From NCBI GenBank assembly GCA_964035575.1, contig OZ037836.1:1302001-1366000 (forward strand): a DNA stretch of 64,000 bases, read 5' to 3'. The position numbers and the translations under genes are program-made. Of the stretch, positions 9,781 through 22,387 are shown piece by piece; within the stretch, counting starts at the first letter, position 1; each line of letters begins with the position of its first letter. Source of the stretch: Rhynchopus sp. YZ270_cl-10 (Eukaryota; Euglenozoa; Diplonemea; Diplonemida; Diplonemidae). The notes below the pieces were generated by a model. That model searched no databases. It was not told the origin of the DNA and worked only from the letters and a program-made list of their open reading frames with translations.

Positions 9781-10708
9781 ATCAGTCCTATTCGTGGTCA
9801 TTTACCCCCCCCCCTAAATTTACCCCCCCCCCTTATTTTACCCCCTTTTTCAGAAAAAAACGGTTCAGGCCAAAATAACATGGTAATTTACCCCCCCCCC
9901 CTTATAATACCCTGTTGTGGCTGGTACTTTACCCCCCTGGGGGGGTAAAGTACCAGCCACCAGGTAATTTTTGGGTAATTACGCCAGGTGGTGTTTTGTC
10001 ACGAGTGACCTAAACCCACGAGCGAAGCGAGGGGGTTCAGGGAACGAGTGGCAAAACACCACCTGGCGTGTAATTATGGGGTAATAGTTTCACTTAGTGC
10101 AGCGCATACCTGTTTTGTTTTATGGTTTGCTGGGAGGGGCTGATGTGTTCAGCGGGTCGTACATCCGGAGACTGTAGGACTCGTCTGATTTGAAGCTGGA
10201 GACAAGCTCGAAATGAGGAAAGGGGTAAAGTGCAAATAATCTTTCACCCTGTTTTACATCACGTGTGCAGGTAGATGGGTGCAGGTGGGTACGTTTGTGC
10301 TGCGTGGGCGATACGTTTGGGACACCTCACGGAATCTGAGGCAACACCGTGATCCCTGACCAGTCATGGTTCAGGCACGGGCAGAAAGATGATGTGGATG
10401 ATGTGGATCCATGATGCATGACTGCTTGCGATGTCGCAAGGAAGTGAGGAATTTTTTTCAGATGACACATTTGTCATGAGAGCATGTGTCGTCACACTGT
10501 GTTGTGCAAAATTTTACCCCACCGTGTATGAAAAAGTCCCCCCTTCCCACCCAAAAACATGACCTAACCCATAACATGGTAATTTACCCCCCCCCCCCTT
10601 ACCCCCTCATTTACCCCCCCCCCCCCCCTTATTTTACCCCCTTATTTCCAAAATTTCCGGTTCACCGACCCAAAGGGGGGGGGGTAAATGACCACGAATA
10701 GGACTGAT
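9781..10708. mobile_element. Terminal-inverted-repeat element filled with TTACCCCC words
   Basis: Termini of about 30 bases match in inverted orientation, beginning ATCAGTCCTATTCGTGGTCA at 9781 with the complement ending at 10708. The interior is rich in TTTACCCCC runs in both orientations. It holds a hairpin at 9926-9963 and a larger foldback at 9960-10085 centred on GCGAAGC (10022-10028). There is no transposase and no clear target duplication. Confidence 0.75.
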
Positions 10709-10739
10709 TATATTTATTATTTCATAATATTATGAATTC

Positions 10740-10920
10740 TTTTCTTTACGAAACAAAAAGAATGCAAAAGAGGGTGCAAAAAAGTGTACCCTTGCTTTTT
10801 TTGACATGTTTAGCAAAAAGTAAAAAGAGAAGTAAATGATTCATGCACAAAATCGAAACTTCAGTAGATTGGTTTCTAACATTAACCCTGTTTCTGTCCT
10901 TAAAACCATTTATAAAAATA
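10740..10920. repeat. Dispersed repeat fragments
   Basis: Bases 10740-10800 (GAGGGTGC..GTACCCTTGC) resemble 24225-24280. Bases 10810-10905 (TTCAGTAGATTGGTTTC) resemble 40255-40335 and 61770-61850. These are pieces of interspersed repeats of unknown class. Confidence 0.5.
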
Positions 10921-11022
10921 AAAACATAAATATCAATTTGTGACCACAGCAGAGCGGGGTCGTAAAATTGAACACGCACTCTCATCAAAAAAGGGGGGAA
11001 AAGAAAAACACCCTTGCCGACG

Positions 11023-11736
11023 TACCTACTCCCCCCCGTGCATAAGTCCGACCCCCATGACCTGTGCATAAGTCCGATGACCCGTGTATAAGTCCGGGCA
11101 GATTTGGGCTCAGGATCGGACTTATGCACAGGCCGACTTATACACCGGTTTTGTGTACTGGTGGTGGGGAGAATTTTTTTTGGCGCGTTTTCCCGCTCGC
11201 GAAGCGAGCGGGGGGAAAATATTGGGTGTTTTTCCGCGAGCGAAGTGAGCGCAATTTATTTTTATTGGCGGTGTATTCACCAGGGATCATCTTCACGCTT
11301 CTCATGTCAATACATCATCCTCACAATTCTCAAAGATGTGAACCTGTTACTGCAAAATTGTGGAAAACTTTGCACCCCAAACAGTCTCAGCAGCCAAAAA
11401 AGGTGCCCCTTGTTGCTGGGAGTTGATTCTCATGTTTGATACCTGCACAGCACCGGCATTCTTCTGAGTCCAACGCTGGTTGGCCTGTCTGCTGCGTTGT
11501 ACCGAAGGTGCACGAAGAGGGTAAATTTTGCGGTGTCACATTCCCTCATGTGTGGGTCACTCACACTGAGGTCATGTCACACTGCATGGGTCTGGGTACC
11601 TGGGTGCACAAAACCGAACGGTGTATAAGTCTGATACCCGTGCATAAGTCCGAAACCCCGTGTATAAGTCCGGAGGCCCTCAGCCCCCCCAAAAATCGGA
11701 CTTATACGCAGACTTATGCACGGGGGAGGGTAGGTA
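11023..11736. mobile_element. Inverted-repeat element built on the word ATAAGTCCG
   Basis: The inverted termini read TACCTACTCCCCCCCGTGCA from 11023 and its complement ending at 11736. Next to each end the word GTGCATAAGTCCG and its complement occur repeatedly (11041-11150, 11620-11720). The middle has two G+C-rich hairpins with CGAAGCGAG or CGAAGTGAG (11195-11245) and, at 11352-11605, a segment that recurs at 63247-63485. Confidence 0.7.
11352..11605 (-). repeat. Segment shared with 63247-63485
   Basis: The two copies align over about 240 bases with many differences, starting AAAATTGTGGAAAACTTTGC on the plus strand. On the minus strand the better copy (63247-63485) has Cys/His-containing sequence that ends CxxCKVFHNF-like. 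This might be the C-terminus of an old DNA transposase, but the match is weak. Confidence 0.45.
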
Positions 11737-12334
11737 TAAAAAAAAATAAAGGGAAAAAAATTGTAAGATGATCCCACGTCTCTCGATGCTTTCTCATCTA
11801 ATCATACATGGCACCCTTTTTCACCATTCCTTTTTAGGGAACACTGCAATGTACGGTCCTCAAAGCTCCAAGAAAAATGGGGTCGGCAGGGATCAAGAGG
11901 GAAGTTGCCTTATCCTAAACGTGCACACACAACTGGCCAAAGAGGCGTCACTCACCTATTGCGTCATCAATTGAAATAACATTGCTTACCAAAAATGGTA
12001 TAATACTGCCCCATTTTTCATTCGTATTTTTTTGCCCCCGCAAACCAACTGAACCATCAAAAATAAATTCACACACATGAACAAGGGTGCACATCGTTTT
12101 CAACTCACGCAAAAAAAAGTAATAAAACATAAATAAATAAATGACAGTTGCTCCGATGAACCCAAGCCTCACGCTCAAAGCCTGGCCTTACGCGGCTTTC
12201 TTCGCTGCTGCTACAGGCCTTCCGCGCCCGGCAGGGAAAGGCACGTCACCTTCGCCAGGCCCCTGTGTATGTGTGGTGCGTTTCATTTTGTCTAGTTTTT
12301 CAAAAATTACAATAGCAGCAACAGGTAGGTAATA

Positions 12335-12531
12335 CACGACGGTGAAGTAAACGACATGACATGTGCTTTTTACATGTGTATTACATGTTAAAACACATAT
12401 CATTTTACATGTAAAGTGACACGTGCCACAGGTAAAATGACCTGTTGAGTACATATCATTTTTATGTGGCGCATGTCATTGTTTTTCACATGTCATTTTA
12501 CATGTGGCATGTCATTTGCTTCACCGTCGTG
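12335..12531. mobile_element. GACGGTGAAGTA foldback, copy 1
   Basis: The 197-bp element has perfect 17-base inverted termini, CACGACGGTGAAGTAAA at 12335-12351 and its complement at 12515-12531. The interior consists almost entirely of TTACATGT and ACATGTCA words in both orientations. The same termini enclose a different word at 37871-38099 and a third at 24914-25075. Confidence 0.8.
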
Positions 12532-13026
12532 TTTTTGCCGTTCCCAGAAGGGAGGGGGGTTAATAAAAAAGTGTTGAAAAACCATAAAATGGTTGGTTCT
12601 CTCTGTATTGCTTTGGCTTTTATTTTTTTTTGCCAAAAAAAAAGCATTTTAGTTTGAAAGTTAACATCCAGAAGGGAGGGGGTTTGAAAGTTTGTATGTT
12701 TTGTTTTTCTGCTACTCTGTTTACTTTGCATTATATTTCGTCATAATAACTTTGTAAGTTAAGAGGTTGGTGCACTTCTTTGTTGAGTGGATATGAACGG
12801 TCCACACGATGGGCTTTCTCGAGCACAATAATATCCGTAATCATCGTAATCTTTTTTTTTTTAATCTCCCCCTCTCCGTCCCAGGCATGAGAATAAGGTT
12901 AGGGGGGTGCGGGTCCGGGGTCCGGGGTCCGGGCTATTCTCACAAGGGGTGGGGTGGGGGTGAGGGGGTCTCGGTTTTTTGGAGTGCTGAACGACACGTT
13001 GGGTGTGGGGTGGGGTGAGGGGATCT
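12532..13026. other. Intergenic, no gene recognised
   Basis: T- and G-rich sequence with a GGTCCGGGGTCCGG run at 12911-12935. A similar run occurs in an intron at 13385-13410. No coding region was seen. Confidence 0.4.
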
Positions 13027-15872
13027 CTAAGCTGACTCTAATCTATGTAAAGATTCACAAATGGGGCTTTCTCGGGACCCCCTCTTGACAGCGGGGGTGC
13101 CGGACAGGCTGTCATGTACAGCTGCCTGGGGTGATGACATAGTAAAATTTCTGTTGTGGATGTGTTGGTGCTGGGAATGGGTGGGGGTGTCGGGGTTTAA
13201 CAGGGTGCCGGGCAGGGTGCCGGGCAAGGTGCCGGGCAGAGTGCAAAATGAAAATACCAAAAAACACCGGCATTTGCATTTTCGGAATCCGTGCGGCCAG
13301 TGGTGGGGTCACTTTTCCAAAATGGACAAGTTCTTAGAGGGTGGGAAGGGAGCAAGAGTAGGGTAGGGGGGTGTGGGGTTCCGGGGGGCCGGGTCCGGGG
13401 TCCGGGGTCCGGGCCTTATTCTCATGCCTGCTCCCTCCCCTCTCCTCCCCTCCCCTCCCCACATACCTTGCAGTGCACGATGTCTTCATGCTTTACCGCG
13501 AGCTTGTTCGGACGCTCCCTAACCACCCCTGCACCGCTTGCCCCAAAGGACCCATTCCCTGGAGTACGCGGAGGGGGTGTGCCGACCGAGGGTCTGTGCA
13601 CAGGGGTGCTGCGTGCCGACGCACCGCCTCTCTTGTGGGTGCACACTGTACCCTCCGCGAGATGACTCCATCTGAGGCTGTGTCGGTGACACAGCTTTCG
13701 GATGTGCACGTAGGCAGGGTCTGAACGAGGCACCATTAGCTCCTTTCTGTCGTCAGCCTCGGCAAAGGCGGCAATGATCTTCTCCAAGGCAATCTCACTC
13801 TCCCCTGGCTCCGTGGGGTCGTCGTGCGCTGTGTACGCGATGTGCTCAGTAGGCGCCAGTGCAGGGCTCACCGAAGGGCTTTTGCCTTCGTACGTTTGGT
13901 CAAGGGGAACCCCGCGACCGTGGCTGTCAGGGCGGACACCTTGCTTGTGTTTGAATTCAACTCGGATCTGTAGTGAATTTTTTTAGTTTCGGCTAATCAT
14001 ATAGGATAGAATGGTGTACACAAAAAGTCGTTCACTGTCGTTCACTCAACCCAACTGTGCTCCGCAACACCACTATAGAGGGATGTGGTAGTGTGTGTGG
14101 AAGCGTCAACGCATCAAACAACTACAGGAAAGGGGGGGGGTGAGGAAACAAAAATCGTGATTTTTTTTTTTTGCTGATCTGAAAACCTAGTCGTTTGGAA
14201 TATACCTTTCGCGCATGCACGCTTAATTGTTCTATCTGGAAACGTCCCACCTCGGCCTCAGCATGGGTGTCGTACTTTGCAAACGCTATTCCCTTAAACG
14301 CACCTCGCTCATCATGGTAATAGCGTACATAGGAAGGCTTGCACGAAAGCTTAATCTGTGTGTGTGTGTGTATTGTTTTTTTTCCAGTTTTTGGGAGAAT
14401 TTGGTAAAGGGGGAGGGAGAACAATTTTAAAAATGGGAACAAAAATCGAGAACAAAAATTTCGATTTTTTTTTTTAATCTTGGTTGTATTATTAAGAAGT
14501 AATCGAGATGCAATACCCTCCTCCGATATTGTCACTGTACCTAATGTCGCTTCCTCTACACACGCAAAGCAATCCTGCGAGCCTACGCCCACCACCCGCA
14601 ACCACAGAACAGGTGCCAAGCGCATGGAAGAAAGACCGTTTGCAAGAAATTATTACGCATGCACTCGACGTTTGGATAAAGAAAACTATGAAAGGGGGTT
14701 TGGGGGGAAGAGTTTAATTCTTGAACCCCCACACTCACACATGTCTTGTAAAAAAAAACCCCCCTTTTGTTTACCATTCCTTAGGGAACGGTGCAATGGG
14801 TCCTATGAAGGCGGAGAAGAAAACATTCTCAAAAGCTTCTGTGTCGGATTTCTCTTTCAAGGAAAAGAAGACACAAACTCCGAATGATACGGTACAACTT
14901 ACATACAGTCCCGCCTCTAATTAGTGAATTTATAATTTATAAATTCAACCAAATCTGAAAATATTTAAAAAACGCCATCAATTATAGGCGGGACTGTATG
15001 TGCCTTCTCTTGCCTCTTGCCATACCAATTCCTCCATAAGTTCTTCGTGTTGCAGCTGAAAGGGCAGGTTCTTAAGGACGAGTGTCGAGTGCACCTTCTC
15101 TCGCGCGCTCTCGAGTGAGGTGGCACTGTGGTTGAATGGGAACGCCATGTTGCGCATGGCTGCGATGCCCTCCTCTGCTGCTGTCCAGGAACGCGTGTGG
15201 AACACAAAGGACACACGTCGGTCGCCTGCCTCACTGTTTAGAAAGGGTGTGTGTTGGAATATTAGGGGTAATTCTTGTGCAGAATATGGCCTCAAAAAAG
15301 TGTGTTTGAGAACAGGTGTGGGTTGTCTGTAGCATTTGCCCCAAGTGTGTGTGTGTGTGTGTGTGTTTGATAACGGGTTTAGAGTGGGTAACGCCTGAAC
15401 GGAGTATGGCCCACTTGTCACTTCTACCAGCCATATTGAGGGAGAGGCTACGGCTTATTGATACGGTTTTGGTGACTCCTTACGAATAAAATAAAATAAA
15501 AAGGGGGAGGGTTCTTCGCGGACGATTGGAGCGGGGGGTATACAAAATCAATTTCTCCAACCGTCATTCAACATCAGGATTTGATCTTCACCCTGTGGGG
15601 TTTTCATCTTCGCGGGCACCTGCCCTGTGATACATGGCGGTATGACGCACTTACCATGAAACACCAACTAGTGGTGTAGCTGCGGCGCCTGTGACCATTT
15701 TGAACAGTCTCTGCGGAAAAAAGGTACTATGGCTAAATAAAAGTTGAATGTCTTTCCAGGCAGCACACCTCACCCGAGGATGTGGCAAGCTCCCTCAGTG
15801 CAATGAGCTTGGCCTGACTTTGGGCAGTTGTACAGTCGGCACACTTCACCACCCAGGGTGTGGCAATGGGGC
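13027..15872 (-). CDS. RRM-R3H RNA-binding protein, five visible exons (5' end missing)
   Basis: Exons read on the minus strand are 15774-15872, 15026-15225, 14206-14355, 13467-13967 and 13027-13125. All introns are GT-AG and all phases agree. Exon 1 ends an RRM-like domain (TPWVVKCAD, as in CELF-type RRMs). Exons 2-4 encode a second RRM: RNP2 LVLKNLPF in exon 2, RNP1 KGIAFAKY in exon 3 and the last strand IRVEFK at the start of exon 4, closest to the RRM of fungal Pin4/Cip1-type proteins. Exon 4 then carries an R3H domain (MVPRSDPAYVHIRKLCHRHS ... LAEG). Exon 5 ends at a TAG at 13027. The protein should bind single-stranded RNA or DNA. The N-terminal exons were not found upstream, where the retrotransposon begins at 16139. 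The exon structure is inferred from reading frame and splice sites. Confidence 0.75.
13198..13245. repeat. Short tandem repeat in intron 4
   Basis: A decamer-like GTGCCGGGCA unit is repeated about four times inside the last intron of the RRM-R3H gene. Just beside it, 13260-13335 matches the dispersed phrase found at 22775-22830, 27398-27450 and 40690-40925. Confidence 0.5.
14904..14998. mobile_element. Tc1/mariner-like MITE in an intron
   Basis: The element is TA-CAGTCCCGCCTCTAATTA ... TAATTATAGGCGGGACTG-TA, about 95 bases with inverted ends flanked by TA, as expected for Tc1/mariner integration. It lies in the second intron of the RRM-R3H gene. Confidence 0.6.
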
Positions 15873-16086
15873 CTGCGAGGTGCAATGCAGGTTGCCCACT
15901 GGACTGACCGTCACAAAACAAAAGGGGAAAAAAAAAGGGGGGTGACGTTTAACCCTCAGGGTTCTTCATAGGGCTTCTGGAGGCGCCATATACCCCCGGA
16001 TGCAATTTACCGTCCAGCCCAGGACGTGTGTGTGTGTGTGTGTTTGATAACAAGTAGGGGTAATTCTTGCTCAGAATATGGCCCCA

Positions 16087-16090
<4 letters not shown>
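15230..16090. repeat. GT tracts with a recurring companion sequence
   Basis: GT runs (15343-15367, 16026-16042, 16088-16139) are each accompanied by a phrase like TTTGATAACAAGTAGGGGTA followed by ATTCTTGCNCAGAATATGGC. It occurs at about 15250-15300, 15365-15410 and 16043-16087, and again at 25640-25685. The unit crosses introns and intergenic DNA, so it is probably a repeat and not a gene part. Confidence 0.5.
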
Positions 16091-16141
<51 letters not shown>

Positions 16142-19100
16142 GGTCTCTTTAGGATAAAATATGGGGGGAAAGGTCTTTTTTGGTTAATAGCGCCGAAAAA
16201 ACGGCAGCGAGGTATGTGGTCATGAGGGCGAGACTGGGGAAACACCCGTCGCTCGTGCCCTGACCTGTGCCCAACTTTGACGCCACACTGAGGTAGCGTT
16301 CTCCACGTGAGAAGCATAATCTCCAATACTGTCTCATGACAGAAAACAACTCCGAACACAAAAAATATGGCACGAAAAAACGTAACGTAGGTAAAAAACA
16401 GCCCCACGCGAAACACACGCACGAAACATCAAAAACAACAACCTTGACTCGACCATTCGCACTCCGACGACCAGAAAAAACAAAGCCACACCCTAGAAAA
16501 TAGAAAAAACATCTACTGCAGGACATCGTCAGACACTCTCATCCCCGACGCCTCCTCCACGACGTGACCAAACCTGTTGGGACTCAAACTCACGCCCTGA
16601 CCTGCCAGCTTCTGTCGGGACCCCCAGTCGGCGGGCATCTCGTCGGTCTTAATCCACCTGATGTGAAGGTGTGCCTTCGCTGCGGAGAGTCGCGTGCTCA
16701 TCCTCCTCAGAATGGAGTTGCCCAGGCGGGTGCGGGAGTGGCCTCTCCTGAGGACATACTTCACCGCCTCGTTGTCCACGAAAAGAACGATAGCTGTGTG
16801 GCCGCCCTCCAAAGCTGCTGCCATGCCCTTCTCAGCCGCACGCAGCTCCAACACAAACATCTCTCCAGAGGTGTGCGTCGATTCCCACCGTCCGTGCCTT
16901 TCGACGCCAGAAAAAGAGTTCTGCAGCTTCGACACCCAGCCCCAGCCTGTCGTGGACGCGTCGGTCCATACTGCGATGGAGAAATGTATCGGGGGCGGAG
17001 AGGGGAAGGGAACCGTCACACAAGTCTGAATGTTCGCCACAGCGAAAGCTGCCAACTCCTCCTTCGTCGCAACGTGCATGGCCACGTCGTCATCCCATGA
17101 CAGCTTCTTGCGGGAGACGAGTTGTGCTTTACTGCGCACGAACTGCAAAGTGTGGCAAAGAAAACATAGCTTGAAATCCAGGACGTACGCGGCTCTGAAC
17201 ACAAGTCCGCATACCTTCCACCATTTTCGTAGGGAACAGGTCTCCAGCTTCAGGGTGTCATGAATGATGCGTGATGACTTTAACCTCCACTCCTCTGGTA
17301 ACGAAAAAGATTGCAACGGAAGGTTCCACACTATGCCGATGAAGTCAACGACTTCAGCCGGTTTAGCCATGGACTTCTTCACGTTTACCTCCGCACCCGC
17401 ACGCTGCAGACGGTCACGCACAAAAGCCGTCTTAGCCGCCGCCTCAGCAGGATATGCACCCCACACAAAAATGTCGTCAAGGTACACAACACCCCATTTG
17501 TTCAGAATGGGGCCAAGAAAAATCTCAGAAGTGTTCTGCGCGATGTACGGCGCGTACGCAAAACCCATGGGTAGACGCGCCCATCTAAACCAACGTCCCC
17601 CAGCCTGCACACAAAAATATTTGGACACCTCGGGTGAGAGGGGGAACTGGTGGAAATACCCCTTTAGGTCGGTCTGTTGAGCAAAGCGTGCGTTTGACAC
17701 CTTAAGCATTGTTGCAAGCTTGTGGGGGTTGACCAGGGAGAAAGGCTGTGGCTTGGCGATCCTTTTGTTAACAGGACGTCCATCCACCACTAGCCTCCGC
17801 AGTTGCGGGTCACTCTTCGGGACGTCAAAAACGCAAACTGCGCCCTTCTTGCGGTCAGTCCGAGCAAGAGGAATCAATACCTTCGACTTCACGCACTCCG
17901 ACACAAAAGAATTTGGGATTTTTGACTTCGGGCCAGGGAGCGGGATCGGTCCAGATAAAGCATCTGCAATCTTACGTCCGGAAGTACACCACTGCAGGAA
18001 ATCAGAGTCCTTCCCTACCTCCTCAGCCATCCTGCGCACGGCCTCCAACACGATTAGGCCCGTGGGGAAAGAATCAAGGCTTTTCTTTATGATGGGGGGG
18101 GGCTTGCAGAGCCCCACGGGGAAGTAGTCGGGGTCAGGCACCTCTATCCCCTCGTCGCAGACTGGTAGGGGATATTTCGCCCCGTTGATCAGTGCAGCAA
18201 CTGCAGGGTCTTCAGCTCCTCCGTCTCCCTCATCCGTGCAGATACGTTCGTCGCGTTCAGGTATGCCGCTGTCTGCCCCACGTTGCTGTGTCGCAGGAGT
18301 AGACGCATTCTTTCGTTTGATGCCCCCTGCAGTTGAATCGCTTGCGCCGCTCCTCTCTTGAATGAGTGCATCCACGTCCCCTTTGGCATGACCTTGCGAA
18401 TGCGCTCCATCAGCGACTCGAACTCTCGTGTGTTGCCCCCCATCACGGTGTTGTGGTGTTGCACAGTTCTCCAAAAAGACACCGCGATTGCTGTTAGAGG
18501 ACCCGGAGGAAGATAGATGGGGGGGCGAGCCACCAGGACGCCCTTCTCCTTCGCAAATAGTTCTGCTCCTACCTTGATCGGCGACTCCCCTGCACAATGA
18601 ATCTCGCGCCAATCCGATTTGTTCAGAAAACGTAGGTCTGGGACGCGGGACCTCGTCATGTAGGACATCGCAGCTAAAGCGGCGGCATGTTGGTCTCCGG
18701 CCTTGACAAGCTTGTTCACGCCGGTGATGACATCGGAGGGAGGAAGAGGTGGCGCCTGTCTCGGACGTACCGCCGCAGATAGTCTTCTGAGCGCCTTCTT
18801 TGCCCCCAATACACGGACCGTTGCGACCCCTCTGATCCCTCGCCGCTTGCACTCTCGCAGGATCTTGCACATGTAGCCTACTACGGAGCGGGGGGCCGCC
18901 GTACGTAGCCTGCGGTGCGCGAACTGCAGAAGATGCACTTCCTTGCTCAGATGAGGAGCAGTTGCGCAGCCCCTCAGGAAATCGCTCCACACTCGTTGCA
19001 CCTCTCCTTGGGTCGTTGGGGCAGTCGCGTGCAGGTGCAGTTCGTCCCACGGAATCCTCTCGTGCATCGCCCTCCCCAGGGCCTTTCCATCCCTGATGGA

Positions 19101-20959
19101 GAAAAAGTTGTGGTCGACCAAATTGCGGGGACCTCCTTTCGCTCGTGGTAGCCGCGATGCGAATCTTGTCGTTGGGGAAGGTGGTGGAGACAGATTTGGA
19201 GGAGGGCATACGCCCCATCGTAGTGGTGCCGGCTCTTCTTCCGCTTGGTGCAGGCCAACGTGTAGGCTGTCTGGGCGCAAAGCTGCCTTGTTGTTCTTGT
19301 TTTGGCGCAAAGCTGCCTTCTTGTTGTTCTCTTTTGGGCGCAAAGCTGCCGAATTGTTGACCTTTTTGTCTTTGTCTTTTATCAGGCGCGAAGCTGCCAA
19401 ATTGTTTTTGTCTTTGTTGTTGTTGTTGTTGTTGTTGTTGTTTTTGTTCTTGTTTTTGATTTTGATTTTGTTTTTTCTCAGGCGCAACGAAGCAGCCGAT
19501 GTTTTTTGTCCCAGGTGCACTGAAGCCGCTGGTTCGCTCTCCCACTTCCATCTCTCTCTGGTCAGTGGTGCCGTAGTTACTACCTGCGAGGGGCGTAGGA
19601 ATGGTTCCGAAAAAACCAGTTCGGGCGTTGGTTGGCACCTCCTCTGGAGTGCCGCGGCTTGTTTTCTGTTCTCGGACGCTTAGGTGCCCTTCCTCCCTGT
19701 GCATGAGATGTCGGAGCCTTTCTCTTCTGTCCAACCCCTGCTGCTGCCTTCAGGGCGGCTTTCCTGTCCGAGGAGACCCCGTTTGAGGCGGTCATGGATT
19801 TGGAGAAGGCCTGGGCCGCCTCCCATCCTTCCTTCGCCCGGATGCCTAGGTGCATCACAGAGTTGAGGAGACCGGACAGGATGTCGTTCGGTGGGGAACC
19901 TTCCAAGATGCTGAACATGATATCCATGCTCGCCTTGATGGCATCCCTGGCGTCCCCTTGCTCCCTTGGCAGGTACATCTCGGTGAGGCGGTTGCGGAGG
20001 GTAAGCAGCTGTACCTCCGAGAGCTCGTGCCATTTGTCCGGGACGAGCAGTACATTGTCCACTGTGAGCTTCTTGGTAGGGGCGGAAGCCTCGCCTTCGC
20101 TCTCGCTATCCCCGATGCTCGCATCCTTCTTCTCATCCTCTGACTTGTCCTCATGTGTAGGGAGGGGGGGGCGGGGGGGGCAGGGTGTTGTGTGTTGGAA
20201 CGAGGGGTGAAGTGCACGGTGAGGCGTTCGCGCTCCTCGTCCCTCTCTGCGTCTCTCACGCTCTCCGCCGCAAACGCTTCAGCAACGGTGTTCACGGAGG
20301 CGGGAGGGGTAGGCACTTCGGGGGAGTGAGGCAGCTCGGCGTCGCCCTCCCTCACGACAGCTCCAAAAAGCTCGTCTCCCAGCCTCTTCCGGAGGACTCC
20401 AAGGAGCAAAAGAAGACGCAGACAGGGAACATCTGTCCAGTCCGAGGGCACAGTTCCCGTGACGCGTGCCAACGCAGCGCGCACGTGTTCCTCCCCGAAA
20501 TCTTCCTTCTCCCCCCGGAAATCCTCAAACGTCCGGACGCACAGCGCGCCCGTGACGGACTCCCAGGCGTTTCCCAGTGCAGACTTCACGGCGTCCGACG
20601 AATCCGCAACGATGTTCGCAACATCTCGCGACATCCGGAACGACCGTGACCCACTCTTGGCCCTGAGCGACTCCAGCGCTTCATCCATAGTGGTCATGAG
20701 GGCGAGACTGGGGAAACACAACACAAAATACTGATGAAGGTGGTGGTGAGATTTCCCCGTAACGTCCTCAACCAACCTTGCCGAAGCAAGTGGTAAGCAA
20801 TAACAACAAAAGGGCACGTAGCAATAGAGAAATGGTACGCGCAAAAAAAAAAATATATCCATAGCGAAAAAGGGGGAGGGGGAAAAGACTTTCTTATTCG
20901 CGACATATTTTATCCTAGAGACCCCCCTGGCGTAGCAAAGCTACTTAAACAAGTTTACA

Positions 20960-22077
<1,118 letters not shown>

Positions 22078-22387
22078 GATATCAAGGGGTTATTGCCATA
22101 AAGGGAGGCTTCAAAACAAAAACAAAATCGAGCACATGCTTTGCTCTGAGCGTCCGTACTGTAAGAGAACGGAGGCGGTTCAGAACCGTTCGGCAAGCTC
22201 CGCAACCTCTTAAAAAAAAAAAAACAAAAAAAAACAAGTAATTGCTATCGGAAAAAAAACGGGGTGTGATGTGGAACTCCATCCTGTAGAAATAATCTAC
22301 AATAAGCCCAGCATTCTGCTCTTCTGCAGGTATGCTAACGCTCTTCGTACACTGCCAGACCCACTGGGACTCCAGCATCTGAAACGT

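Noticed and set aside
15949-16030. An extra exon upstream of the RRM-R3H gene reading LDGKLHPGVYG
   Set aside because: The phase would fit, but the only acceptor lies in a repeat that also occurs at 15250 and 25640, so it is probably not an exon.
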